From positions 62,001 to 126,000 of the forward strand of contig JAZKDO010000006.1 in assembly GCA_040387555.1 (NCBI GenBank): 64,000 bases of DNA, read 5' to 3'. Source of the stretch: UBA4416 sp040387555 (GTDB lineage: Bacteria > Bacteroidota > Bacteroidia > B-17B0 > Aurantibacillaceae). The notes under the pieces are model-generated. The model made no database searches. It saw nothing but the letters and a program-made list of their open reading frames with translations, and was not told the origin of the DNA. Positions 34,864 to 43,667 of the stretch are shown here, piece after piece. The stretch's first letter is position 1, and each line of letters starts with the position of its first letter. A program made the translations under genes and the position numbers.

Positions 34864-35625
34864 TTAAATCTCTATCTCTAAACCGTCATAAGCCAGTTCA
34901 ATAAACGGCGGTAACTCTTTTGATACTTCGTTATGTAAACCCAATTGATGAGAAATATGAGTAAAGTAGGCTTTCTCAGGTTTTAATTCTGTCATCAGTT
35001 CAATGGCCTGTTGCAATGTATAATGGGAAACATGTTCTTCTTTCCGAAGCGCATTTATAACAATAATTTTTGAACCTTTAATTTTTAATTTCTCTTCTTC
35101 AGAAATAAAATTTGCATCGGTGATGTAAGTAAAATCATTAATCCTATAGCCTTTTACAGGTAATTTAAAATGCATCACATCAATAGGCAACAATTCAATA
35201 TCTTTTATTTTAATTGGCTTGTCATGCACTGTATACAAATCAACTTCAGGGATGCCAGGATACTTTTCCTCAGAAAAAATGTAAGCAAATTCTCTCTTAA
35301 TGGCTTGTTGTACTCTTTCGGTAGCATAAACCGGCATACGCATTTTATTGAAAAAGTTAAAAGCTTTCACTTCATCAAGTCCGGCGATATGATCTTTATG
35401 CTCATGGGTAAAAACAACAGCATCTAACGTTTTCATTTTTTTACGCAACATCTGTTGCCTGAAATCAGGGCCTGAATCGATCACCACATTAGCGTGCTCG
35501 CTTTGAATTAAAATAGAAGTCCTTAACCGATTATCTTTTGGATTAGATGAACGGCATACCTCACATTCGCAACAAATAAGAGGAACGCCCTGGGAAGTGC
35601 CTGTACCTAAAAAAGTAACCTTCAT
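34864..35625 (-). CDS. MBL-fold metal-dependent hydrolase (PhnP-like)
   Basis: 253 residues. GTGTSQGVPLICCECEVCRS has the Cys residues typical of PhnP-like phosphodiesterases, and FTHEHKDHIAGLDEVKAFN holds the two-metal site; further ligands are in YITDANFI and FTHISHQLG. The family hydrolyses cyclic phosphodiesters such as phosphoribosyl 1,2-cyclic phosphate; the substrate here is unknown. It lies one base from the rhomboid gene, so both are probably co-transcribed. Confidence 0.9.
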   Translation of the reverse strand: MKVTFLGTGTSQGVPLICCECEVCRSSNPKDNRLRTSILIQSEHANVVIDSGPDFRQQMLRKKMKTLDAVVFTHEHKDHIAGLDEVKAFNFFNKMRMPVYATERVQQAIKREFAYIFSEEKYPGIPEVDLYTVHDKPIKIKDIELLPIDVMHFKLPVKGYRINDFTYITDANFISEEEKLKIKGSKIIVINALRKEEHVSHYTLQQAIELMTELKPEKAYFTHISHQLGLHNEVSKELPPFIELAYDGLEIEI

Positions 35626-35626
35626 A

Positions 35627-36271
35627 CTAATGATTATTAATCAGTCTAAGATAAACGTCCTGGTTTAAAAAACCTAAAATCAATGTAAATATTATACCAA
35701 ACATGGCGCCCCAAAAATGCGCTTCATGACCTATCCTATCCACTGAATCATTACCGGTATTGCGTTTACTCAAATAATAACTGATTCCTAAATATAAGAC
35801 TCCAAACACCCAGGCCGGCATTGGTATAAAAAAGAAACCCAGTTGCGACAATGGTGAGCAAGTAATAAAACTAAATATTAAAGCATTAACAGCGCCACTT
35901 GCGCCAAGAGATGTATATTCCTTATAATCTTTATTCTTAAAATACTCGGAGATGGAAGACGCATATATCGATCCTGTATATAACAAAATAAAAGCGGCCG
36001 TTCCCATTTTATAATCCGGTTCACTGATATCTCCAAGCAAAAGAGGAAAAAGCTGTTTCTCTACAATGGGTCCAAACATCCAAAGAGCATACATATTAAA
36101 TCCCAGGTGAAGGTAATCACCATGTAAAAAAGCATGACTTAAAAAACGGTAATGTTGATTGTAATGATTGATTGAATATGGATGGAAAATGTATTTATAT
36201 TTAATGTCATGATTATTCATGGCATACAACGAAAATCCAACTGTTAGAATTAATATGGCGTATGTAATCAT
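35627..36271 (-). CDS. Rhomboid-family intramembrane serine protease
   Basis: 214 residues with about six membrane helices. The catalytic pair is visible: Ser125 in LGASGAVNAL and His185 in GHEAHFWGAMFG; HLGFNMYALWMFG (55-67) is the conserved helix-2 motif. It cuts membrane proteins within the bilayer. Substrate unknown. The MBL-fold gene follows directly. Confidence 0.93.
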   Translation of the reverse strand: MITYAILILTVGFSLYAMNNHDIKYKYIFHPYSINHYNQHYRFLSHAFLHGDYLHLGFNMYALWMFGPIVEKQLFPLLLGDISEPDYKMGTAAFILLYTGSIYASSISEYFKNKDYKEYTSLGASGAVNALIFSFITCSPLSQLGFFFIPMPAWVFGVLYLGISYYLSKRNTGNDSVDRIGHEAHFWGAMFGIIFTLILGFLNQDVYLRLINNH

Positions 36272-36354
36272 TATAAAATGTTTAGTTATTAGTGTTTAGC
36301 TTTTAATATGATGAGTGAGTTTTTTTTATTAAAACGATCGCTCAACCATAAAAA

Positions 36355-36633
36355 CTATCTTAGACTCCAGGCTTCCGGTTTGTCATCAAACAATAATTTA
36401 GTTTTTGACCAAACCCCTTCAAATAATTCCGACTTTCTGTAAGCTTCCAGATATTCAGGGGAATCCCAAATGCTTAGGGTAAAAAAGATACAAGGGTTAT
36501 TAATATCTTGCAATAACTCAACATGCTGGCAGCCATCCATGGCAGCAATTAAATTTTCACTAGCTTTAAAAATATCTTTGAACCGTTCAACAGAATCTTC
36601 CTTAAACGTCATTTTCACAAATCTCTTAATCAT
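36355..36633 (-). CDS. Antibiotic biosynthesis monooxygenase (ABM) domain protein
   Basis: 92 residues, a single dimeric alpha/beta-barrel domain of the ABM superfamily (VKMTFKEDSVERFKDIF, PCIFFTLSIWDSPEYLEAY, SELFEGVW). Members include heme-degrading and quinone-forming monooxygenases and many of unknown role. The start overlaps the end of the DUF62 gene by eight bases, so they form an operon. The catalytic role is not shown by sequence. Confidence 0.85.
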   Translation of the reverse strand: MIKRFVKMTFKEDSVERFKDIFKASENLIAAMDGCQHVELLQDINNPCIFFTLSIWDSPEYLEAYRKSELFEGVWSKTKLLFDDKPEAWSLR

Positions 36634-37444
36634 ATATGTCTACAATTATCCGGTCTATTTTATATTTATTCAATAAGTTTGGTTTCATAGCCACTTTATT
36701 TGCCGATTGACCCAACAAGGATATTTCAAGCAATTCCATAGAATTAAAAAAGCATACTACATCTCCTATCTTTACATCATCATAAGTATTATGAAGTTTT
36801 GTTACATTATACGAAGGCAAAGCTATTGAAAAACGCTTATCTCCTACTTGTTTTTCAAATTCCTGTTTAGTTATACTAGTAATTAAATTACCAAAATCAT
36901 CTTCATATAATACCATCCCCTGTAAATTACTGGGAGTTGAAAAACTTTCAAAAGCATATAACTTGCAATAATCACCTGTTTCAGAGCAATATTCTTCAAT
37001 AGGTACTCCATTTATAATTTTGCTTGCCACTTCAGTAAAAATATCCCTTAAATAAAAAGAATGTTGTCGGTCGCTATCAAAGTACAACTGATAAACCGGC
37101 TCATTAAAAGCCTTATCCAGCAACGTCAAAACCCCATTATCCGGACAAATAATATATTGATTTTTATAATTTGTCAAAAGATACCGTGTATTGTCAACCG
37201 CAAGATTACTAATGGTTTCAGAAGAGTTTAAAAACTTTAATGCAAATAAATGAATTGTATTTTCCGGAAAATAAGGCAATGCACTTCTTAAAGCAAAAGC
37301 ACCTTCATTATGAGCATGAGGATTTACATCGCAGGCTAAATCTACAATTTTTGCGCCCGGTTGCTTTCCGTATAAAACACCTTTTACCATTGCCAAATAA
37401 GGGTCACGATAACCCAAATCAGTAGTAATGGTAATAATTGACAT
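36626..37444 (-). CDS. SAM hydroxide adenosyltransferase (DUF62 family)
   Basis: 272 residues. The family splits S-adenosylmethionine to adenosine and methionine and is related to fluorinase. Motifs: ITTDLGYRDPYLAMVKGVL (active-site Asp), NPHAHNEGAFAL, CPDNGVLTLL and FYLRDIFTEVASKI; the C-terminal domain follows from about 170. The physiological role is uncertain. A TAnnTTTG box is at 37469-37476. First gene of a two-gene unit with the ABM protein. Confidence 0.92.
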   Translation of the reverse strand: MSIITITTDLGYRDPYLAMVKGVLYGKQPGAKIVDLACDVNPHAHNEGAFALRSALPYFPENTIHLFALKFLNSSETISNLAVDNTRYLLTNYKNQYIICPDNGVLTLLDKAFNEPVYQLYFDSDRQHSFYLRDIFTEVASKIINGVPIEEYCSETGDYCKLYAFESFSTPSNLQGMVLYEDDFGNLITSITKQEFEKQVGDKRFSIALPSYNVTKLHNTYDDVKIGDVVCFFNSMELLEISLLGQSANKVAMKPNLLNKYKIDRIIVDIYD

Positions 37445-37468
37445 ATTGAAAACTTTATTTAATTAACT

Positions 37469-37476
37469 CAAAAGTA
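37469..37476 (-). promoter_or_regulatory. Bacteroidota -7 promoter box (TACTTTTG)
   Basis: Perfect TAnnTTTG on the minus strand, 24 bases before the ATG of the DUF62 gene. Confidence 0.45.
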
Positions 37477-37551
37477 AGTAATAAATTAGGGTCAGTTTTT
37501 AACTAAAAAAGTAATTGATTAACACGATTATTAACATAAATCCTACTAACC

Positions 37552-38511
37552 TTGATAGAGAAAACGATTACATTAGAAAGCGTTGAACCTGTAGAAATAT
37601 ATGGCGTAAATGATGTGAAACTCAACGTTATAAAAAAATATTTCCCGAAACTTAAAATCATTGCCCGCGGTTATTCCATAAAAGTACTGGGTGACGCAGA
37701 TGATATTGCATACTTTGAAAAGAAATTAACCATGATGGTTGATTATTACCACAAAAATGGATTATTAACCGATACAGTTATTGAAAGGCTATTAGGACAA
37801 ACTGGTGATAATTTATTACATGCTAAAGAAGAAGCCACAGGTTCAGATATTATCGTATTTGGAAATAACGGATTGGTAATAAAAGCCCGCACTGATAATC
37901 AACGGAAAATGATGCAGTCTGTTGGCAAAAGCGACATGTTATTTGCAGTTGGACCAGCTGGTACAGGAAAAACTTATACCGCAGTAGCTCTTGCTGTAAG
38001 AGCTTTGAAAAACAAGGAAATTAAAAGGATTATCTTAACCCGGCCTGCTGTGGAAGCCGGTGAAAATCTTGGATTTTTGCCTGGTGATTTGAAAGAAAAA
38101 CTAGACCCATATATGCAGCCACTGTACGATGCATTGTATGATATGATTCCTTTGGATAAACTGAATCAGTATATTGAAGCGAAAATAATTCAGATTGCGC
38201 CATTAGCCTTTATGCGGGGAAGAACCCTTGATAATGCCTTTGTAATTTTAGATGAAGCGCAGAACACAACGGAAAGTCAGATGAAGATGTTTTTGACACG
38301 AATGGGAGCCAATGCCAAATTTATTATAACTGGCGACATGACACAGATTGACCTACCAAGGCATCAAACTTCAGGCCTGGCGCAAGCGGTACGTTTATTG
38401 AAGAAGACAGAAGGAATTGATATTGTGGAGTTAACGACTGTTGATGTTATAAGGCATCGTTTAGTAAAAGCGATCATTGAAAAATATGAGACTGATAGTA
38501 TAAAGAAGTAA
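37552..38511 (+). CDS. PhoH-family ATPase
   Basis: 319 residues: an N-terminal KH-like part (1-100) and a helicase-type ATPase (105-315) with Walker A VGPAGTGKTYTAVAL, RPAVEAGENLGFLPGDL, Walker B VILDEAQNTTESQM and GDMTQIDLP. PhoH/YbeZ works in RNA metabolism and ribosome maturation, usually with YbeY. The start is a TTG (37552); no in-frame ATG is available, and the N-terminus IEKTITLESVEPVEIYG is typical of the family. The gene is divergent from the DUF62 gene. Confidence 0.95.
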   Translation: MIEKTITLESVEPVEIYGVNDVKLNVIKKYFPKLKIIARGYSIKVLGDADDIAYFEKKLTMMVDYYHKNGLLTDTVIERLLGQTGDNLLHAKEEATGSDIIVFGNNGLVIKARTDNQRKMMQSVGKSDMLFAVGPAGTGKTYTAVALAVRALKNKEIKRIILTRPAVEAGENLGFLPGDLKEKLDPYMQPLYDALYDMIPLDKLNQYIEAKIIQIAPLAFMRGRTLDNAFVILDEAQNTTESQMKMFLTRMGANAKFIITGDMTQIDLPRHQTSGLAQAVRLLKKTEGIDIVELTTVDVIRHRLVKAIIEKYETDSIKK

Positions 38512-38575
38512 ATCAGTGAAAAGTGGCAAGTGAGTTTTACTAAATACTAACCACTACTTTACTAACATAACTAAT

Positions 38576-38902
38576 ATGACTTTAACAGAATCACAACAGC
38601 AGGTTGATAATTGGATAAAACAATACGGGATCCGTTATTTTAGTGAGTTAACCAATTTGGCCATGCTTACAGAGGAAGTTGGTGAAGTTGCGCGAATAAT
38701 TGCGCGCCGGTACGGCGAACAAAGTGAAAAAGAATCGGATAAGAACAAAGATCTTGGCGACGAGATGGCTGATGTGCTTTTTGTGCTCATCTGTTTGGCA
38801 AATCAAACAGGTATTAATCTGGAGGATGCTTTAAAAAGAAACCTTGAAAAGAAAACAGCAAGAGATAGTGAAAGACATATTAATAATGATAAATTGAAGT
38901 AA
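38576..38902 (+). CDS. MazG-like nucleotide pyrophosphohydrolase
   Basis: 108 residues, the single-domain MazG form. The metal site is visible in EEVGEVARIIARRYGEQ and LGDEMADVLFVL (EExxE and ExxD motifs). It hydrolyses NTPs or dNTPs to monophosphates, a house-cleaning role. The VWA-protein gene follows after 12 bases, and the spacer before it contains AGTG/TTAGT words like those near guaA. Confidence 0.9.
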   Translation: MTLTESQQQVDNWIKQYGIRYFSELTNLAMLTEEVGEVARIIARRYGEQSEKESDKNKDLGDEMADVLFVLICLANQTGINLEDALKRNLEKKTARDSERHINNDKLK

Positions 38903-38914
38903 TTAAATCAAATA

Positions 38915-40051
38915 TTGTCAAAAGCCCTTTTTATATTTTTTGTTTGCCTTATCAATCAATTATTTTCTCAAAATAGTTTGATAAATGTTGATGAGCCAAA
39001 TAAAGATATTGGTACTCAGGAAAATATTTATAAAATAAAGGCAGATTATATCATTCAAAATAATCAGACTAAAAATTTATATTTATTGCGTGCTGACGCA
39101 CTAAAAGGAATAACTATTCATACTTCAAAAAAAACTATCAAACCTAACGACACTGCTTTAATTGTTATTGAATTTATTCCTCAACATACGGGGAAATTCA
39201 CTGAAGTGTTAAATCTTGTTACCAGTGCCGATGGACTTCCTTTTAAATTATCATTGTCGGGAAACGTAAAATCAATTAAAACAGATGATAAAACTGCCTG
39301 CTTTTATTTCAAAAAACCAAAAAATCCAGGTATTAAAAACCCTGAACAAATAGTGGTTGTAGAATCAACTAAACCACGTGACGTTTCTAATAGAATCCCT
39401 GATTATACGCCTTACGAAGAACTTAAAGACCCAATAAAACAGCCGGAAGTTATAATACCAATTAAACAAAAAAATGATAAACTGCTGGATGAGAAACTAT
39501 ATAAACCTAACAATATTATTTTTCTGGTGGACGTTTCTAATTCTATGAAAGACACCAATAAGCTAAGAATAATGCAGTACGCCCTTCACGAACTCATTGA
39601 TGTTTTAAGACCGGAGGATAAAATTACTTTTATAACCTATGCCGATTCGGTAAAAGTCTTGAAAGAGGTAACGAACGGAAGCAATAAAATAGAACTAAAC
39701 GAAGTAGTTGACAAACTAAAGGCAAAGGGGCTTACAAAAGGTAATAAAGCCATTTTATTTAGTCTGGATGTAGCTATTAAAAATTATATTGCTGACGGAA
39801 ATAACCAAATTATCCTTGCCACAGATGGTAAGTTTAGATTTTATCCGGACGATCAAAAGTTATATAAAGCCAACCTGGGGGCCAAAACAATTAAACTTTC
39901 CACTATAGCTTTTGGAAATGACAAAGACGCTATTAAAAACCTCAAAGAAATTGCAGATATTGGAAATGGCAATTTCATTCATATCAAAGCAAGATCAAAA
40001 GCAAAAGAACAATTGTTAAATGAGATCAAGGAAAATAGCCTGATCCGATAA
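38915..40051 (+). CDS. Exported von Willebrand factor type A domain protein
   Basis: 378 residues: signal peptide (1-19, ends QLFSQ), an N-terminal beta domain resembling DUF1573 (about 60-125, PNDTALIVIEFIPQHTGKF, LSGNVKS), a spacer, then a VWA domain (about 200-375) with a complete MIDAS: DVSNS, the Thr in later loops and ATDGKF. VWA domains bind partners through a metal ion. The start is TTG, as no ATG fits before the signal peptide. It is probably co-transcribed with the MazG-like gene. Confidence 0.85.
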   Translation: MSKALFIFFVCLINQLFSQNSLINVDEPNKDIGTQENIYKIKADYIIQNNQTKNLYLLRADALKGITIHTSKKTIKPNDTALIVIEFIPQHTGKFTEVLNLVTSADGLPFKLSLSGNVKSIKTDDKTACFYFKKPKNPGIKNPEQIVVVESTKPRDVSNRIPDYTPYEELKDPIKQPEVIIPIKQKNDKLLDEKLYKPNNIIFLVDVSNSMKDTNKLRIMQYALHELIDVLRPEDKITFITYADSVKVLKEVTNGSNKIELNEVVDKLKAKGLTKGNKAILFSLDVAIKNYIADGNNQIILATDGKFRFYPDDQKLYKANLGAKTIKLSTIAFGNDKDAIKNLKEIADIGNGNFIHIKARSKAKEQLLNEIKENSLIR

Positions 40052-40098
40052 TAAGTTAGAGATTTATTGTCTATTTATTATCAAAAATCAGATTAAAA

Positions 40099-40128
40099 TT
40101 TGATTATGGTAAAATGATTTTATCTTTG
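40099..40128 (+). promoter_or_regulatory. Promoter TTTG-N18-TATCTTTG of a T9SS cargo gene
   Basis: Both boxes are perfect (TTTG 40099-40102, TATCTTTG 40121-40128) with an 18-base spacer. The expected start is about 20 bases before the ATG at 40152. Confidence 0.78.
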
Positions 40129-40151
40129 AATTAAATTTTTAAACAAACACT

Positions 40152-41216
40152 ATGAAAAAAATCTACTTCTTAATTTTCTCTATTTTCACTTTGAGTCAAG
40201 CAAATGCACAGACTTACACATTAACAGCGGTAAACAATCAACCAGTTATTGGCGATTCTTATGGAGCACTTAATGTTGACACCAATTCAGTAACACTTCC
40301 CATGGATATTTCAGGTGCAGGAGTTACATGGAGCATAACTTCATTAACTCTTACAGATTCTATTATTGCCCTAAATACATTTTCTACTGCATCAACCTAC
40401 TCTAACTCATCAAATTATCCTGGAACAAACTTAGTACAATACGACTCTACAACAATTACCTATTTTAATTCCTCAGCCAACATGATGGAATTATTAGGAG
40501 TGGATGCTGGACAGTTTGATTTAAACTATAATGCAGGAAGCGCTACTATCGCTTCATATCCAATGCCTTTTGGTTTTTTAAATACCGATAACTCTGTTGG
40601 AGGAACCATCAGCGCTTCTACTCCATTTGGCGCAGCTGCTGGAACATTCACAGGAACCGTTGTTACTCAAGTGGATGGAACAGGCACATTAAACCTTAAT
40701 AATGTTTCCAATTTTACTAACTGTGTGCGACTCAAAACAGTACAAAATATAAGTTTTGATTTAACTTCTCCTTTTCCAGCGTCTGGCACCGTAGATTTAA
40801 CGGTATACAATTTTTACAATAGTTCGTCGAAATTTCCATTATTTACGGCTAATTATTCGCACTTACAATTGCCAATTGCAAGCATTGATCAGGTACAGGC
40901 GCAAATAAGCATACTTTCATCAGTTGTTATCGGAGTTAAAGAAAACAAACTAAAAAATGATGTGATTTTTAAAACATATCCTAATCCAGCTAATAATGAG
41001 ATCAACGTTCACTTCGTGCTAGCTCAACGTGAATCTTATTCTCTAGAGATTTCGAATACTTTAGGACAAGTGGTGAAGACCGTTGTTTTAAATAATTTGC
41101 AACCCGGTATGTATAACGAAACAATTAATACTGCTGATCTTAGCGCAGGTATTTATACAGTGAAAGTAAGTGGAAAACACTCTGCAGGAACTGAAAAACT
41201 GGTGATCCAAAAATAA
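40152..41216 (+). CDS. Exported protein with T9SS type A sorting domain
   Basis: 354 residues: signal peptide (1-19, ends QANAQ), a Thr/Ser-rich beta domain (20-265) of unknown function, and a type A sorting domain (about 275-354; FKTYPNPANNEINVHFVL, LSAGIYTVKVSGKHSAGTEKLVIQ). The composition is that of a secreted or surface-attached adhesin-like protein. It has its own promoter and ends at a shared two-way terminator. Confidence 0.88.
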   Translation: MKKIYFLIFSIFTLSQANAQTYTLTAVNNQPVIGDSYGALNVDTNSVTLPMDISGAGVTWSITSLTLTDSIIALNTFSTASTYSNSSNYPGTNLVQYDSTTITYFNSSANMMELLGVDAGQFDLNYNAGSATIASYPMPFGFLNTDNSVGGTISASTPFGAAAGTFTGTVVTQVDGTGTLNLNNVSNFTNCVRLKTVQNISFDLTSPFPASGTVDLTVYNFYNSSSKFPLFTANYSHLQLPIASIDQVQAQISILSSVVIGVKENKLKNDVIFKTYPNPANNEINVHFVLAQRESYSLEISNTLGQVVKTVVLNNLQPGMYNETINTADLSAGIYTVKVSGKHSAGTEKLVIQK

Positions 41217-41235
41217 TTTTTACTTCATATATTTT

Positions 41236-41268
41236 AAAAGCGTCTTAAAAATTTAAGGCGCTTTTTTT
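41236..41268. terminator. Bidirectional terminator
   Basis: AAAAGCG-t-CTTAAA / TTTAAG-g-CGCTTTT stem with flanking A and T runs, between the convergent T9SS cargo gene and the pseudouridine synthase gene. It touches the latter's stop codon. Confidence 0.88.
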
Positions 41269-41941
41269 ATGTTTCAATTGTATATTCCCTGTATTCTCCT
41301 GGCTTTAAATCTCCCAATAAAACAGTATCAATCCTTACTCTAATTAACCGGGAAACAAGGTAACCTAATGCTTTACACATACGACGTATCTGCCGGTTCT
41401 TGCCTTCTTTTAATATAATTCTGAATTCAAATTCTGATATTTTTTCAATAAAGCAGGGAATTGTTTTACAAATTATTATTTCTACACCTTCACTCATTTC
41501 TTTAATAAAAATATCAGTTAAAGGTTTGTTTACTGTTACGATATATTCTTTTTCTTTCTCTTTTATGGGACTAGATAGAAGCTGAATATATTTTCCATCA
41601 TTAGAAAGCAATAATAAACCTTCCGATTCCTTATCCAATCTTCCGGCATAGCCCAGGTGCTTTTCAAATTTAAAAATGGTTTTTAAATTATCTGCAATGG
41701 CCTCATTATTTGTAGTCTCTATACCTCTTGGTTTATAAAGGGCAATATAGGTAAAGGGTGTGTTTGGTTTTAAAAGTTTATCCTCAAAATAAATATCCCA
41801 GGTTTCATTAAACTCACTGTTTTCGGTAATTACCAGACCATTTACTTTTAATTTCCTGTTTTCAATAGCACGTATTGCTTCTTTATTAGTGAAGCCTAAA
41901 TTGTGTACCAGATAATATTTTATATTGAGTCTGTAACTCAC
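41267..41941 (-). CDS. rRNA pseudouridine synthase (RsuA/RluB/E/F family)
   Basis: 224 residues: an N-terminal S4-type RNA-binding part (1-50, FTNKEAIRAIENRKLKVNG) and the catalytic domain with Asp in YAGRLDKESEGLLLLSND, KEYIVTV and KEGKNRQIRRMC. It isomerises a uridine in rRNA. The sequence fits the RluF/RluB group but not one precise member. The start codon is GTG (41939-41941); an overlapping ATG is out of frame. Confidence 0.92.
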   Translation of the reverse strand: MSYRLNIKYYLVHNLGFTNKEAIRAIENRKLKVNGLVITENSEFNETWDIYFEDKLLKPNTPFTYIALYKPRGIETTNNEAIADNLKTIFKFEKHLGYAGRLDKESEGLLLLSNDGKYIQLLSSPIKEKEKEYIVTVNKPLTDIFIKEMSEGVEIIICKTIPCFIEKISEFEFRIILKEGKNRQIRRMCKALGYLVSRLIRVRIDTVLLGDLKPGEYREYTIET

Positions 41942-42016
41942 ATCAATAAATTTTTGACAATGTTATCTTTTTTTCTTTAAACATCACAAAAATTACCCTA
42001 GTTCGGCATTATTTCT

Positions 42017-42024
42017 TAAGTTTG
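42017..42024 (+). promoter_or_regulatory. Promoter box (TAAGTTTG) of the UDP-sugar cluster
   Basis: Perfect TAnnTTTG, 15 bases before the ATG of the first gene of the cluster. Confidence 0.5.
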
Positions 42025-42039
42025 TTGGTCTAAAAAACT

Positions 42040-42618
42040 ATGGAAAAAACGTACTATGCCCACCCTACCTCAATAATTGATGAAGGATGCGAGATTGGAA
42101 AAGGGACTAAGATTTGGCATTTTAGCCATGTTATGCCGGATTGTACATTAGGTGAGAACTGTAATATCGGTCAAAACGTAGTGGTTTCTCCCGGTGTTGT
42201 TTTGGGGAAAAATGTGAAAGTTCAAAATAATGTTTCTATTTATACAGGGGTAATTTGTGATGACGATGTTTTCCTGGGGCCTTCAATGGTTTTTACTAAT
42301 GTTATTAATCCGCGAAGTGCTGTTAACCGCAAATCTGAATATGCAAAAACACATGTAGGAAAAGGCGCTACAATAGGCGCTAATGCAACTATTGTTTGCG
42401 GACATGATATTGGAGAATTTGCGTTCATTGGTGCCGGCTCTGTTGTTACTAAAACCGTTCCAGCATTTGCGCTTGTTGTAGGTAATCCTTCCCGTCAAAT
42501 AGGTTGGATGAGTGAATTCGGGCATCGCTTAGAGTTTGATGGCGGTGGTAAAGCAACCTGTTCAGAAAGTGGCCAAACCTACAGGCTTGAAAATAATATT
42601 GTAAAAAGAATTTCTTAA
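42040..42618 (+). CDS. UDP-sugar 3-N-acetyltransferase (WbpD/WlbB-like)
   Basis: 192 residues, almost all hexapeptide repeats of a left-handed beta helix (IGKGTKIWHFSHVMP, NCNIGQNVVVSPGV, VQNNVSIYTGV, GKGATIGANATIVCG). The family acetylates UDP-2-acetamido-3-amino-2,3-dideoxy-glucuronate to the 2,3-diacetamido form with acetyl-CoA. A WbpD-type role is supported by the two following genes, which encode the matching dehydrogenases. It starts a tight three-gene operon; the next ATG is one base after its stop. Confidence 0.9.
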   Translation: MEKTYYAHPTSIIDEGCEIGKGTKIWHFSHVMPDCTLGENCNIGQNVVVSPGVVLGKNVKVQNNVSIYTGVICDDDVFLGPSMVFTNVINPRSAVNRKSEYAKTHVGKGATIGANATIVCGHDIGEFAFIGAGSVVTKTVPAFALVVGNPSRQIGWMSEFGHRLEFDGGGKATCSESGQTYRLENNIVKRIS

Positions 42619-42619
42619 A

Positions 42620-43651
42620 ATGACAAAAATAAAATTTGGAGTTATTGGCCAGGGCCACATTGGAAAACGTCATGCTGAAATGGTTCGTCGTAACCCAAAT
42701 TGTGAACTGGTAGCTGTTTGTGATGCCACACCAAAAGAAAAATTAGGATTGGATGACTTAAAAGAAGAATTTTATACTTCAGCAGAAGAATTAATAAAGA
42801 ATCATCCTGAAATACAAGTCATCAATGTTTGTACGCCTAACGGTTTACATGCTGAGCACTCATTACTTGCACTGGAGGCCAACAAGCATGTGGTTGTTGA
42901 AAAACCCATGGCCTTAAGTAAAGCTAATTGCGAAAAAATAATTCATTCTGCTTTAACACATAGCAAAACGGTATTTTGTGTCATGCAAAACCGTTATTCC
43001 CCACCAAGCGTGTGGTTAAAAGAAATGGTGGATACAAAAACAATTGGTGATATTTATATGGTCCAGTTAAATTGTTATTGGAACCGTGATGAACGTTACT
43101 ATAAAGGTGGCGGGTGGAAAGGCACACAGTCACTGGATGGTGGAACATTATTCACCCAGTTTTCCCACTGGATTGATATTATGTATTGGTTGTTCGGAGA
43201 TATTAAAAATATACAGGCAAAATTTGCTGATTTTAACCACCAAAATACTACTGATTTTGAAGATAGCGGTTTTGTAAGTTTTGATTTTGTGAATGGTGGT
43301 ATGGGAAGCATCAATTACTCTACTGCAGTTTGGGATAAAAATTTAGAATCCTCTCTTACTATTATAGGAAGTAAAGGTAGCATCAAAGTTGGTGGCCAGT
43401 ATATGGATCAGGTTGATGTTTGCAATATAAAAGGTTACAACATGCCTGTACTGGAAGCAACAAATCCTGCTAACGATTATGGAGCGTATAAAGGCTCTGC
43501 TAACAACCATCATAATGTAATTGAAAATGTTGTAGACACCATTTCCGGAAAAAACATGATCACCACCAATGCCCTGGAAGGATTAAAAGTCGTGGATATC
43601 ATTGAGCGCATCTATGCATTACGTCCTGAAACCGTTATTAAAAATAAATAA
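42620..43651 (+). CDS. Gfo/Idh/MocA oxidoreductase (WbpB/WlbA-like UDP-sugar 3-dehydrogenase)
   Basis: 343 residues: an N-terminal Rossmann domain (GVIGQGHIGKRHAEM, NVCTPNGLHAEHSLLAL, VVEKPMALSKANC) and the C-terminal beta-sheet domain (YYKGGGWKGTQSLDGGTLF, SHWIDIMYWLFG). The WbpB/WlbA group oxidises C3 of UDP-GlcNAcA with NAD before transamination. The assignment rests on the operon, since the Gfo/Idh family is broad. An aminotransferase (WbpE) should follow but is not in the window. Confidence 0.88.
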   Translation: MTKIKFGVIGQGHIGKRHAEMVRRNPNCELVAVCDATPKEKLGLDDLKEEFYTSAEELIKNHPEIQVINVCTPNGLHAEHSLLALEANKHVVVEKPMALSKANCEKIIHSALTHSKTVFCVMQNRYSPPSVWLKEMVDTKTIGDIYMVQLNCYWNRDERYYKGGGWKGTQSLDGGTLFTQFSHWIDIMYWLFGDIKNIQAKFADFNHQNTTDFEDSGFVSFDFVNGGMGSINYSTAVWDKNLESSLTIIGSKGSIKVGGQYMDQVDVCNIKGYNMPVLEATNPANDYGAYKGSANNHHNVIENVVDTISGKNMITTNALEGLKVVDIIERIYALRPETVIKNK

Positions 43652-43667
43652 AGAAATAAAAAATAGT

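Noticed and set aside
43602..43667. N-terminal extension of the UDP-sugar 6-dehydrogenase
   Set aside because: It overlaps the end of the preceding gene; the ATG at 43668 gives the standard family N-terminus.
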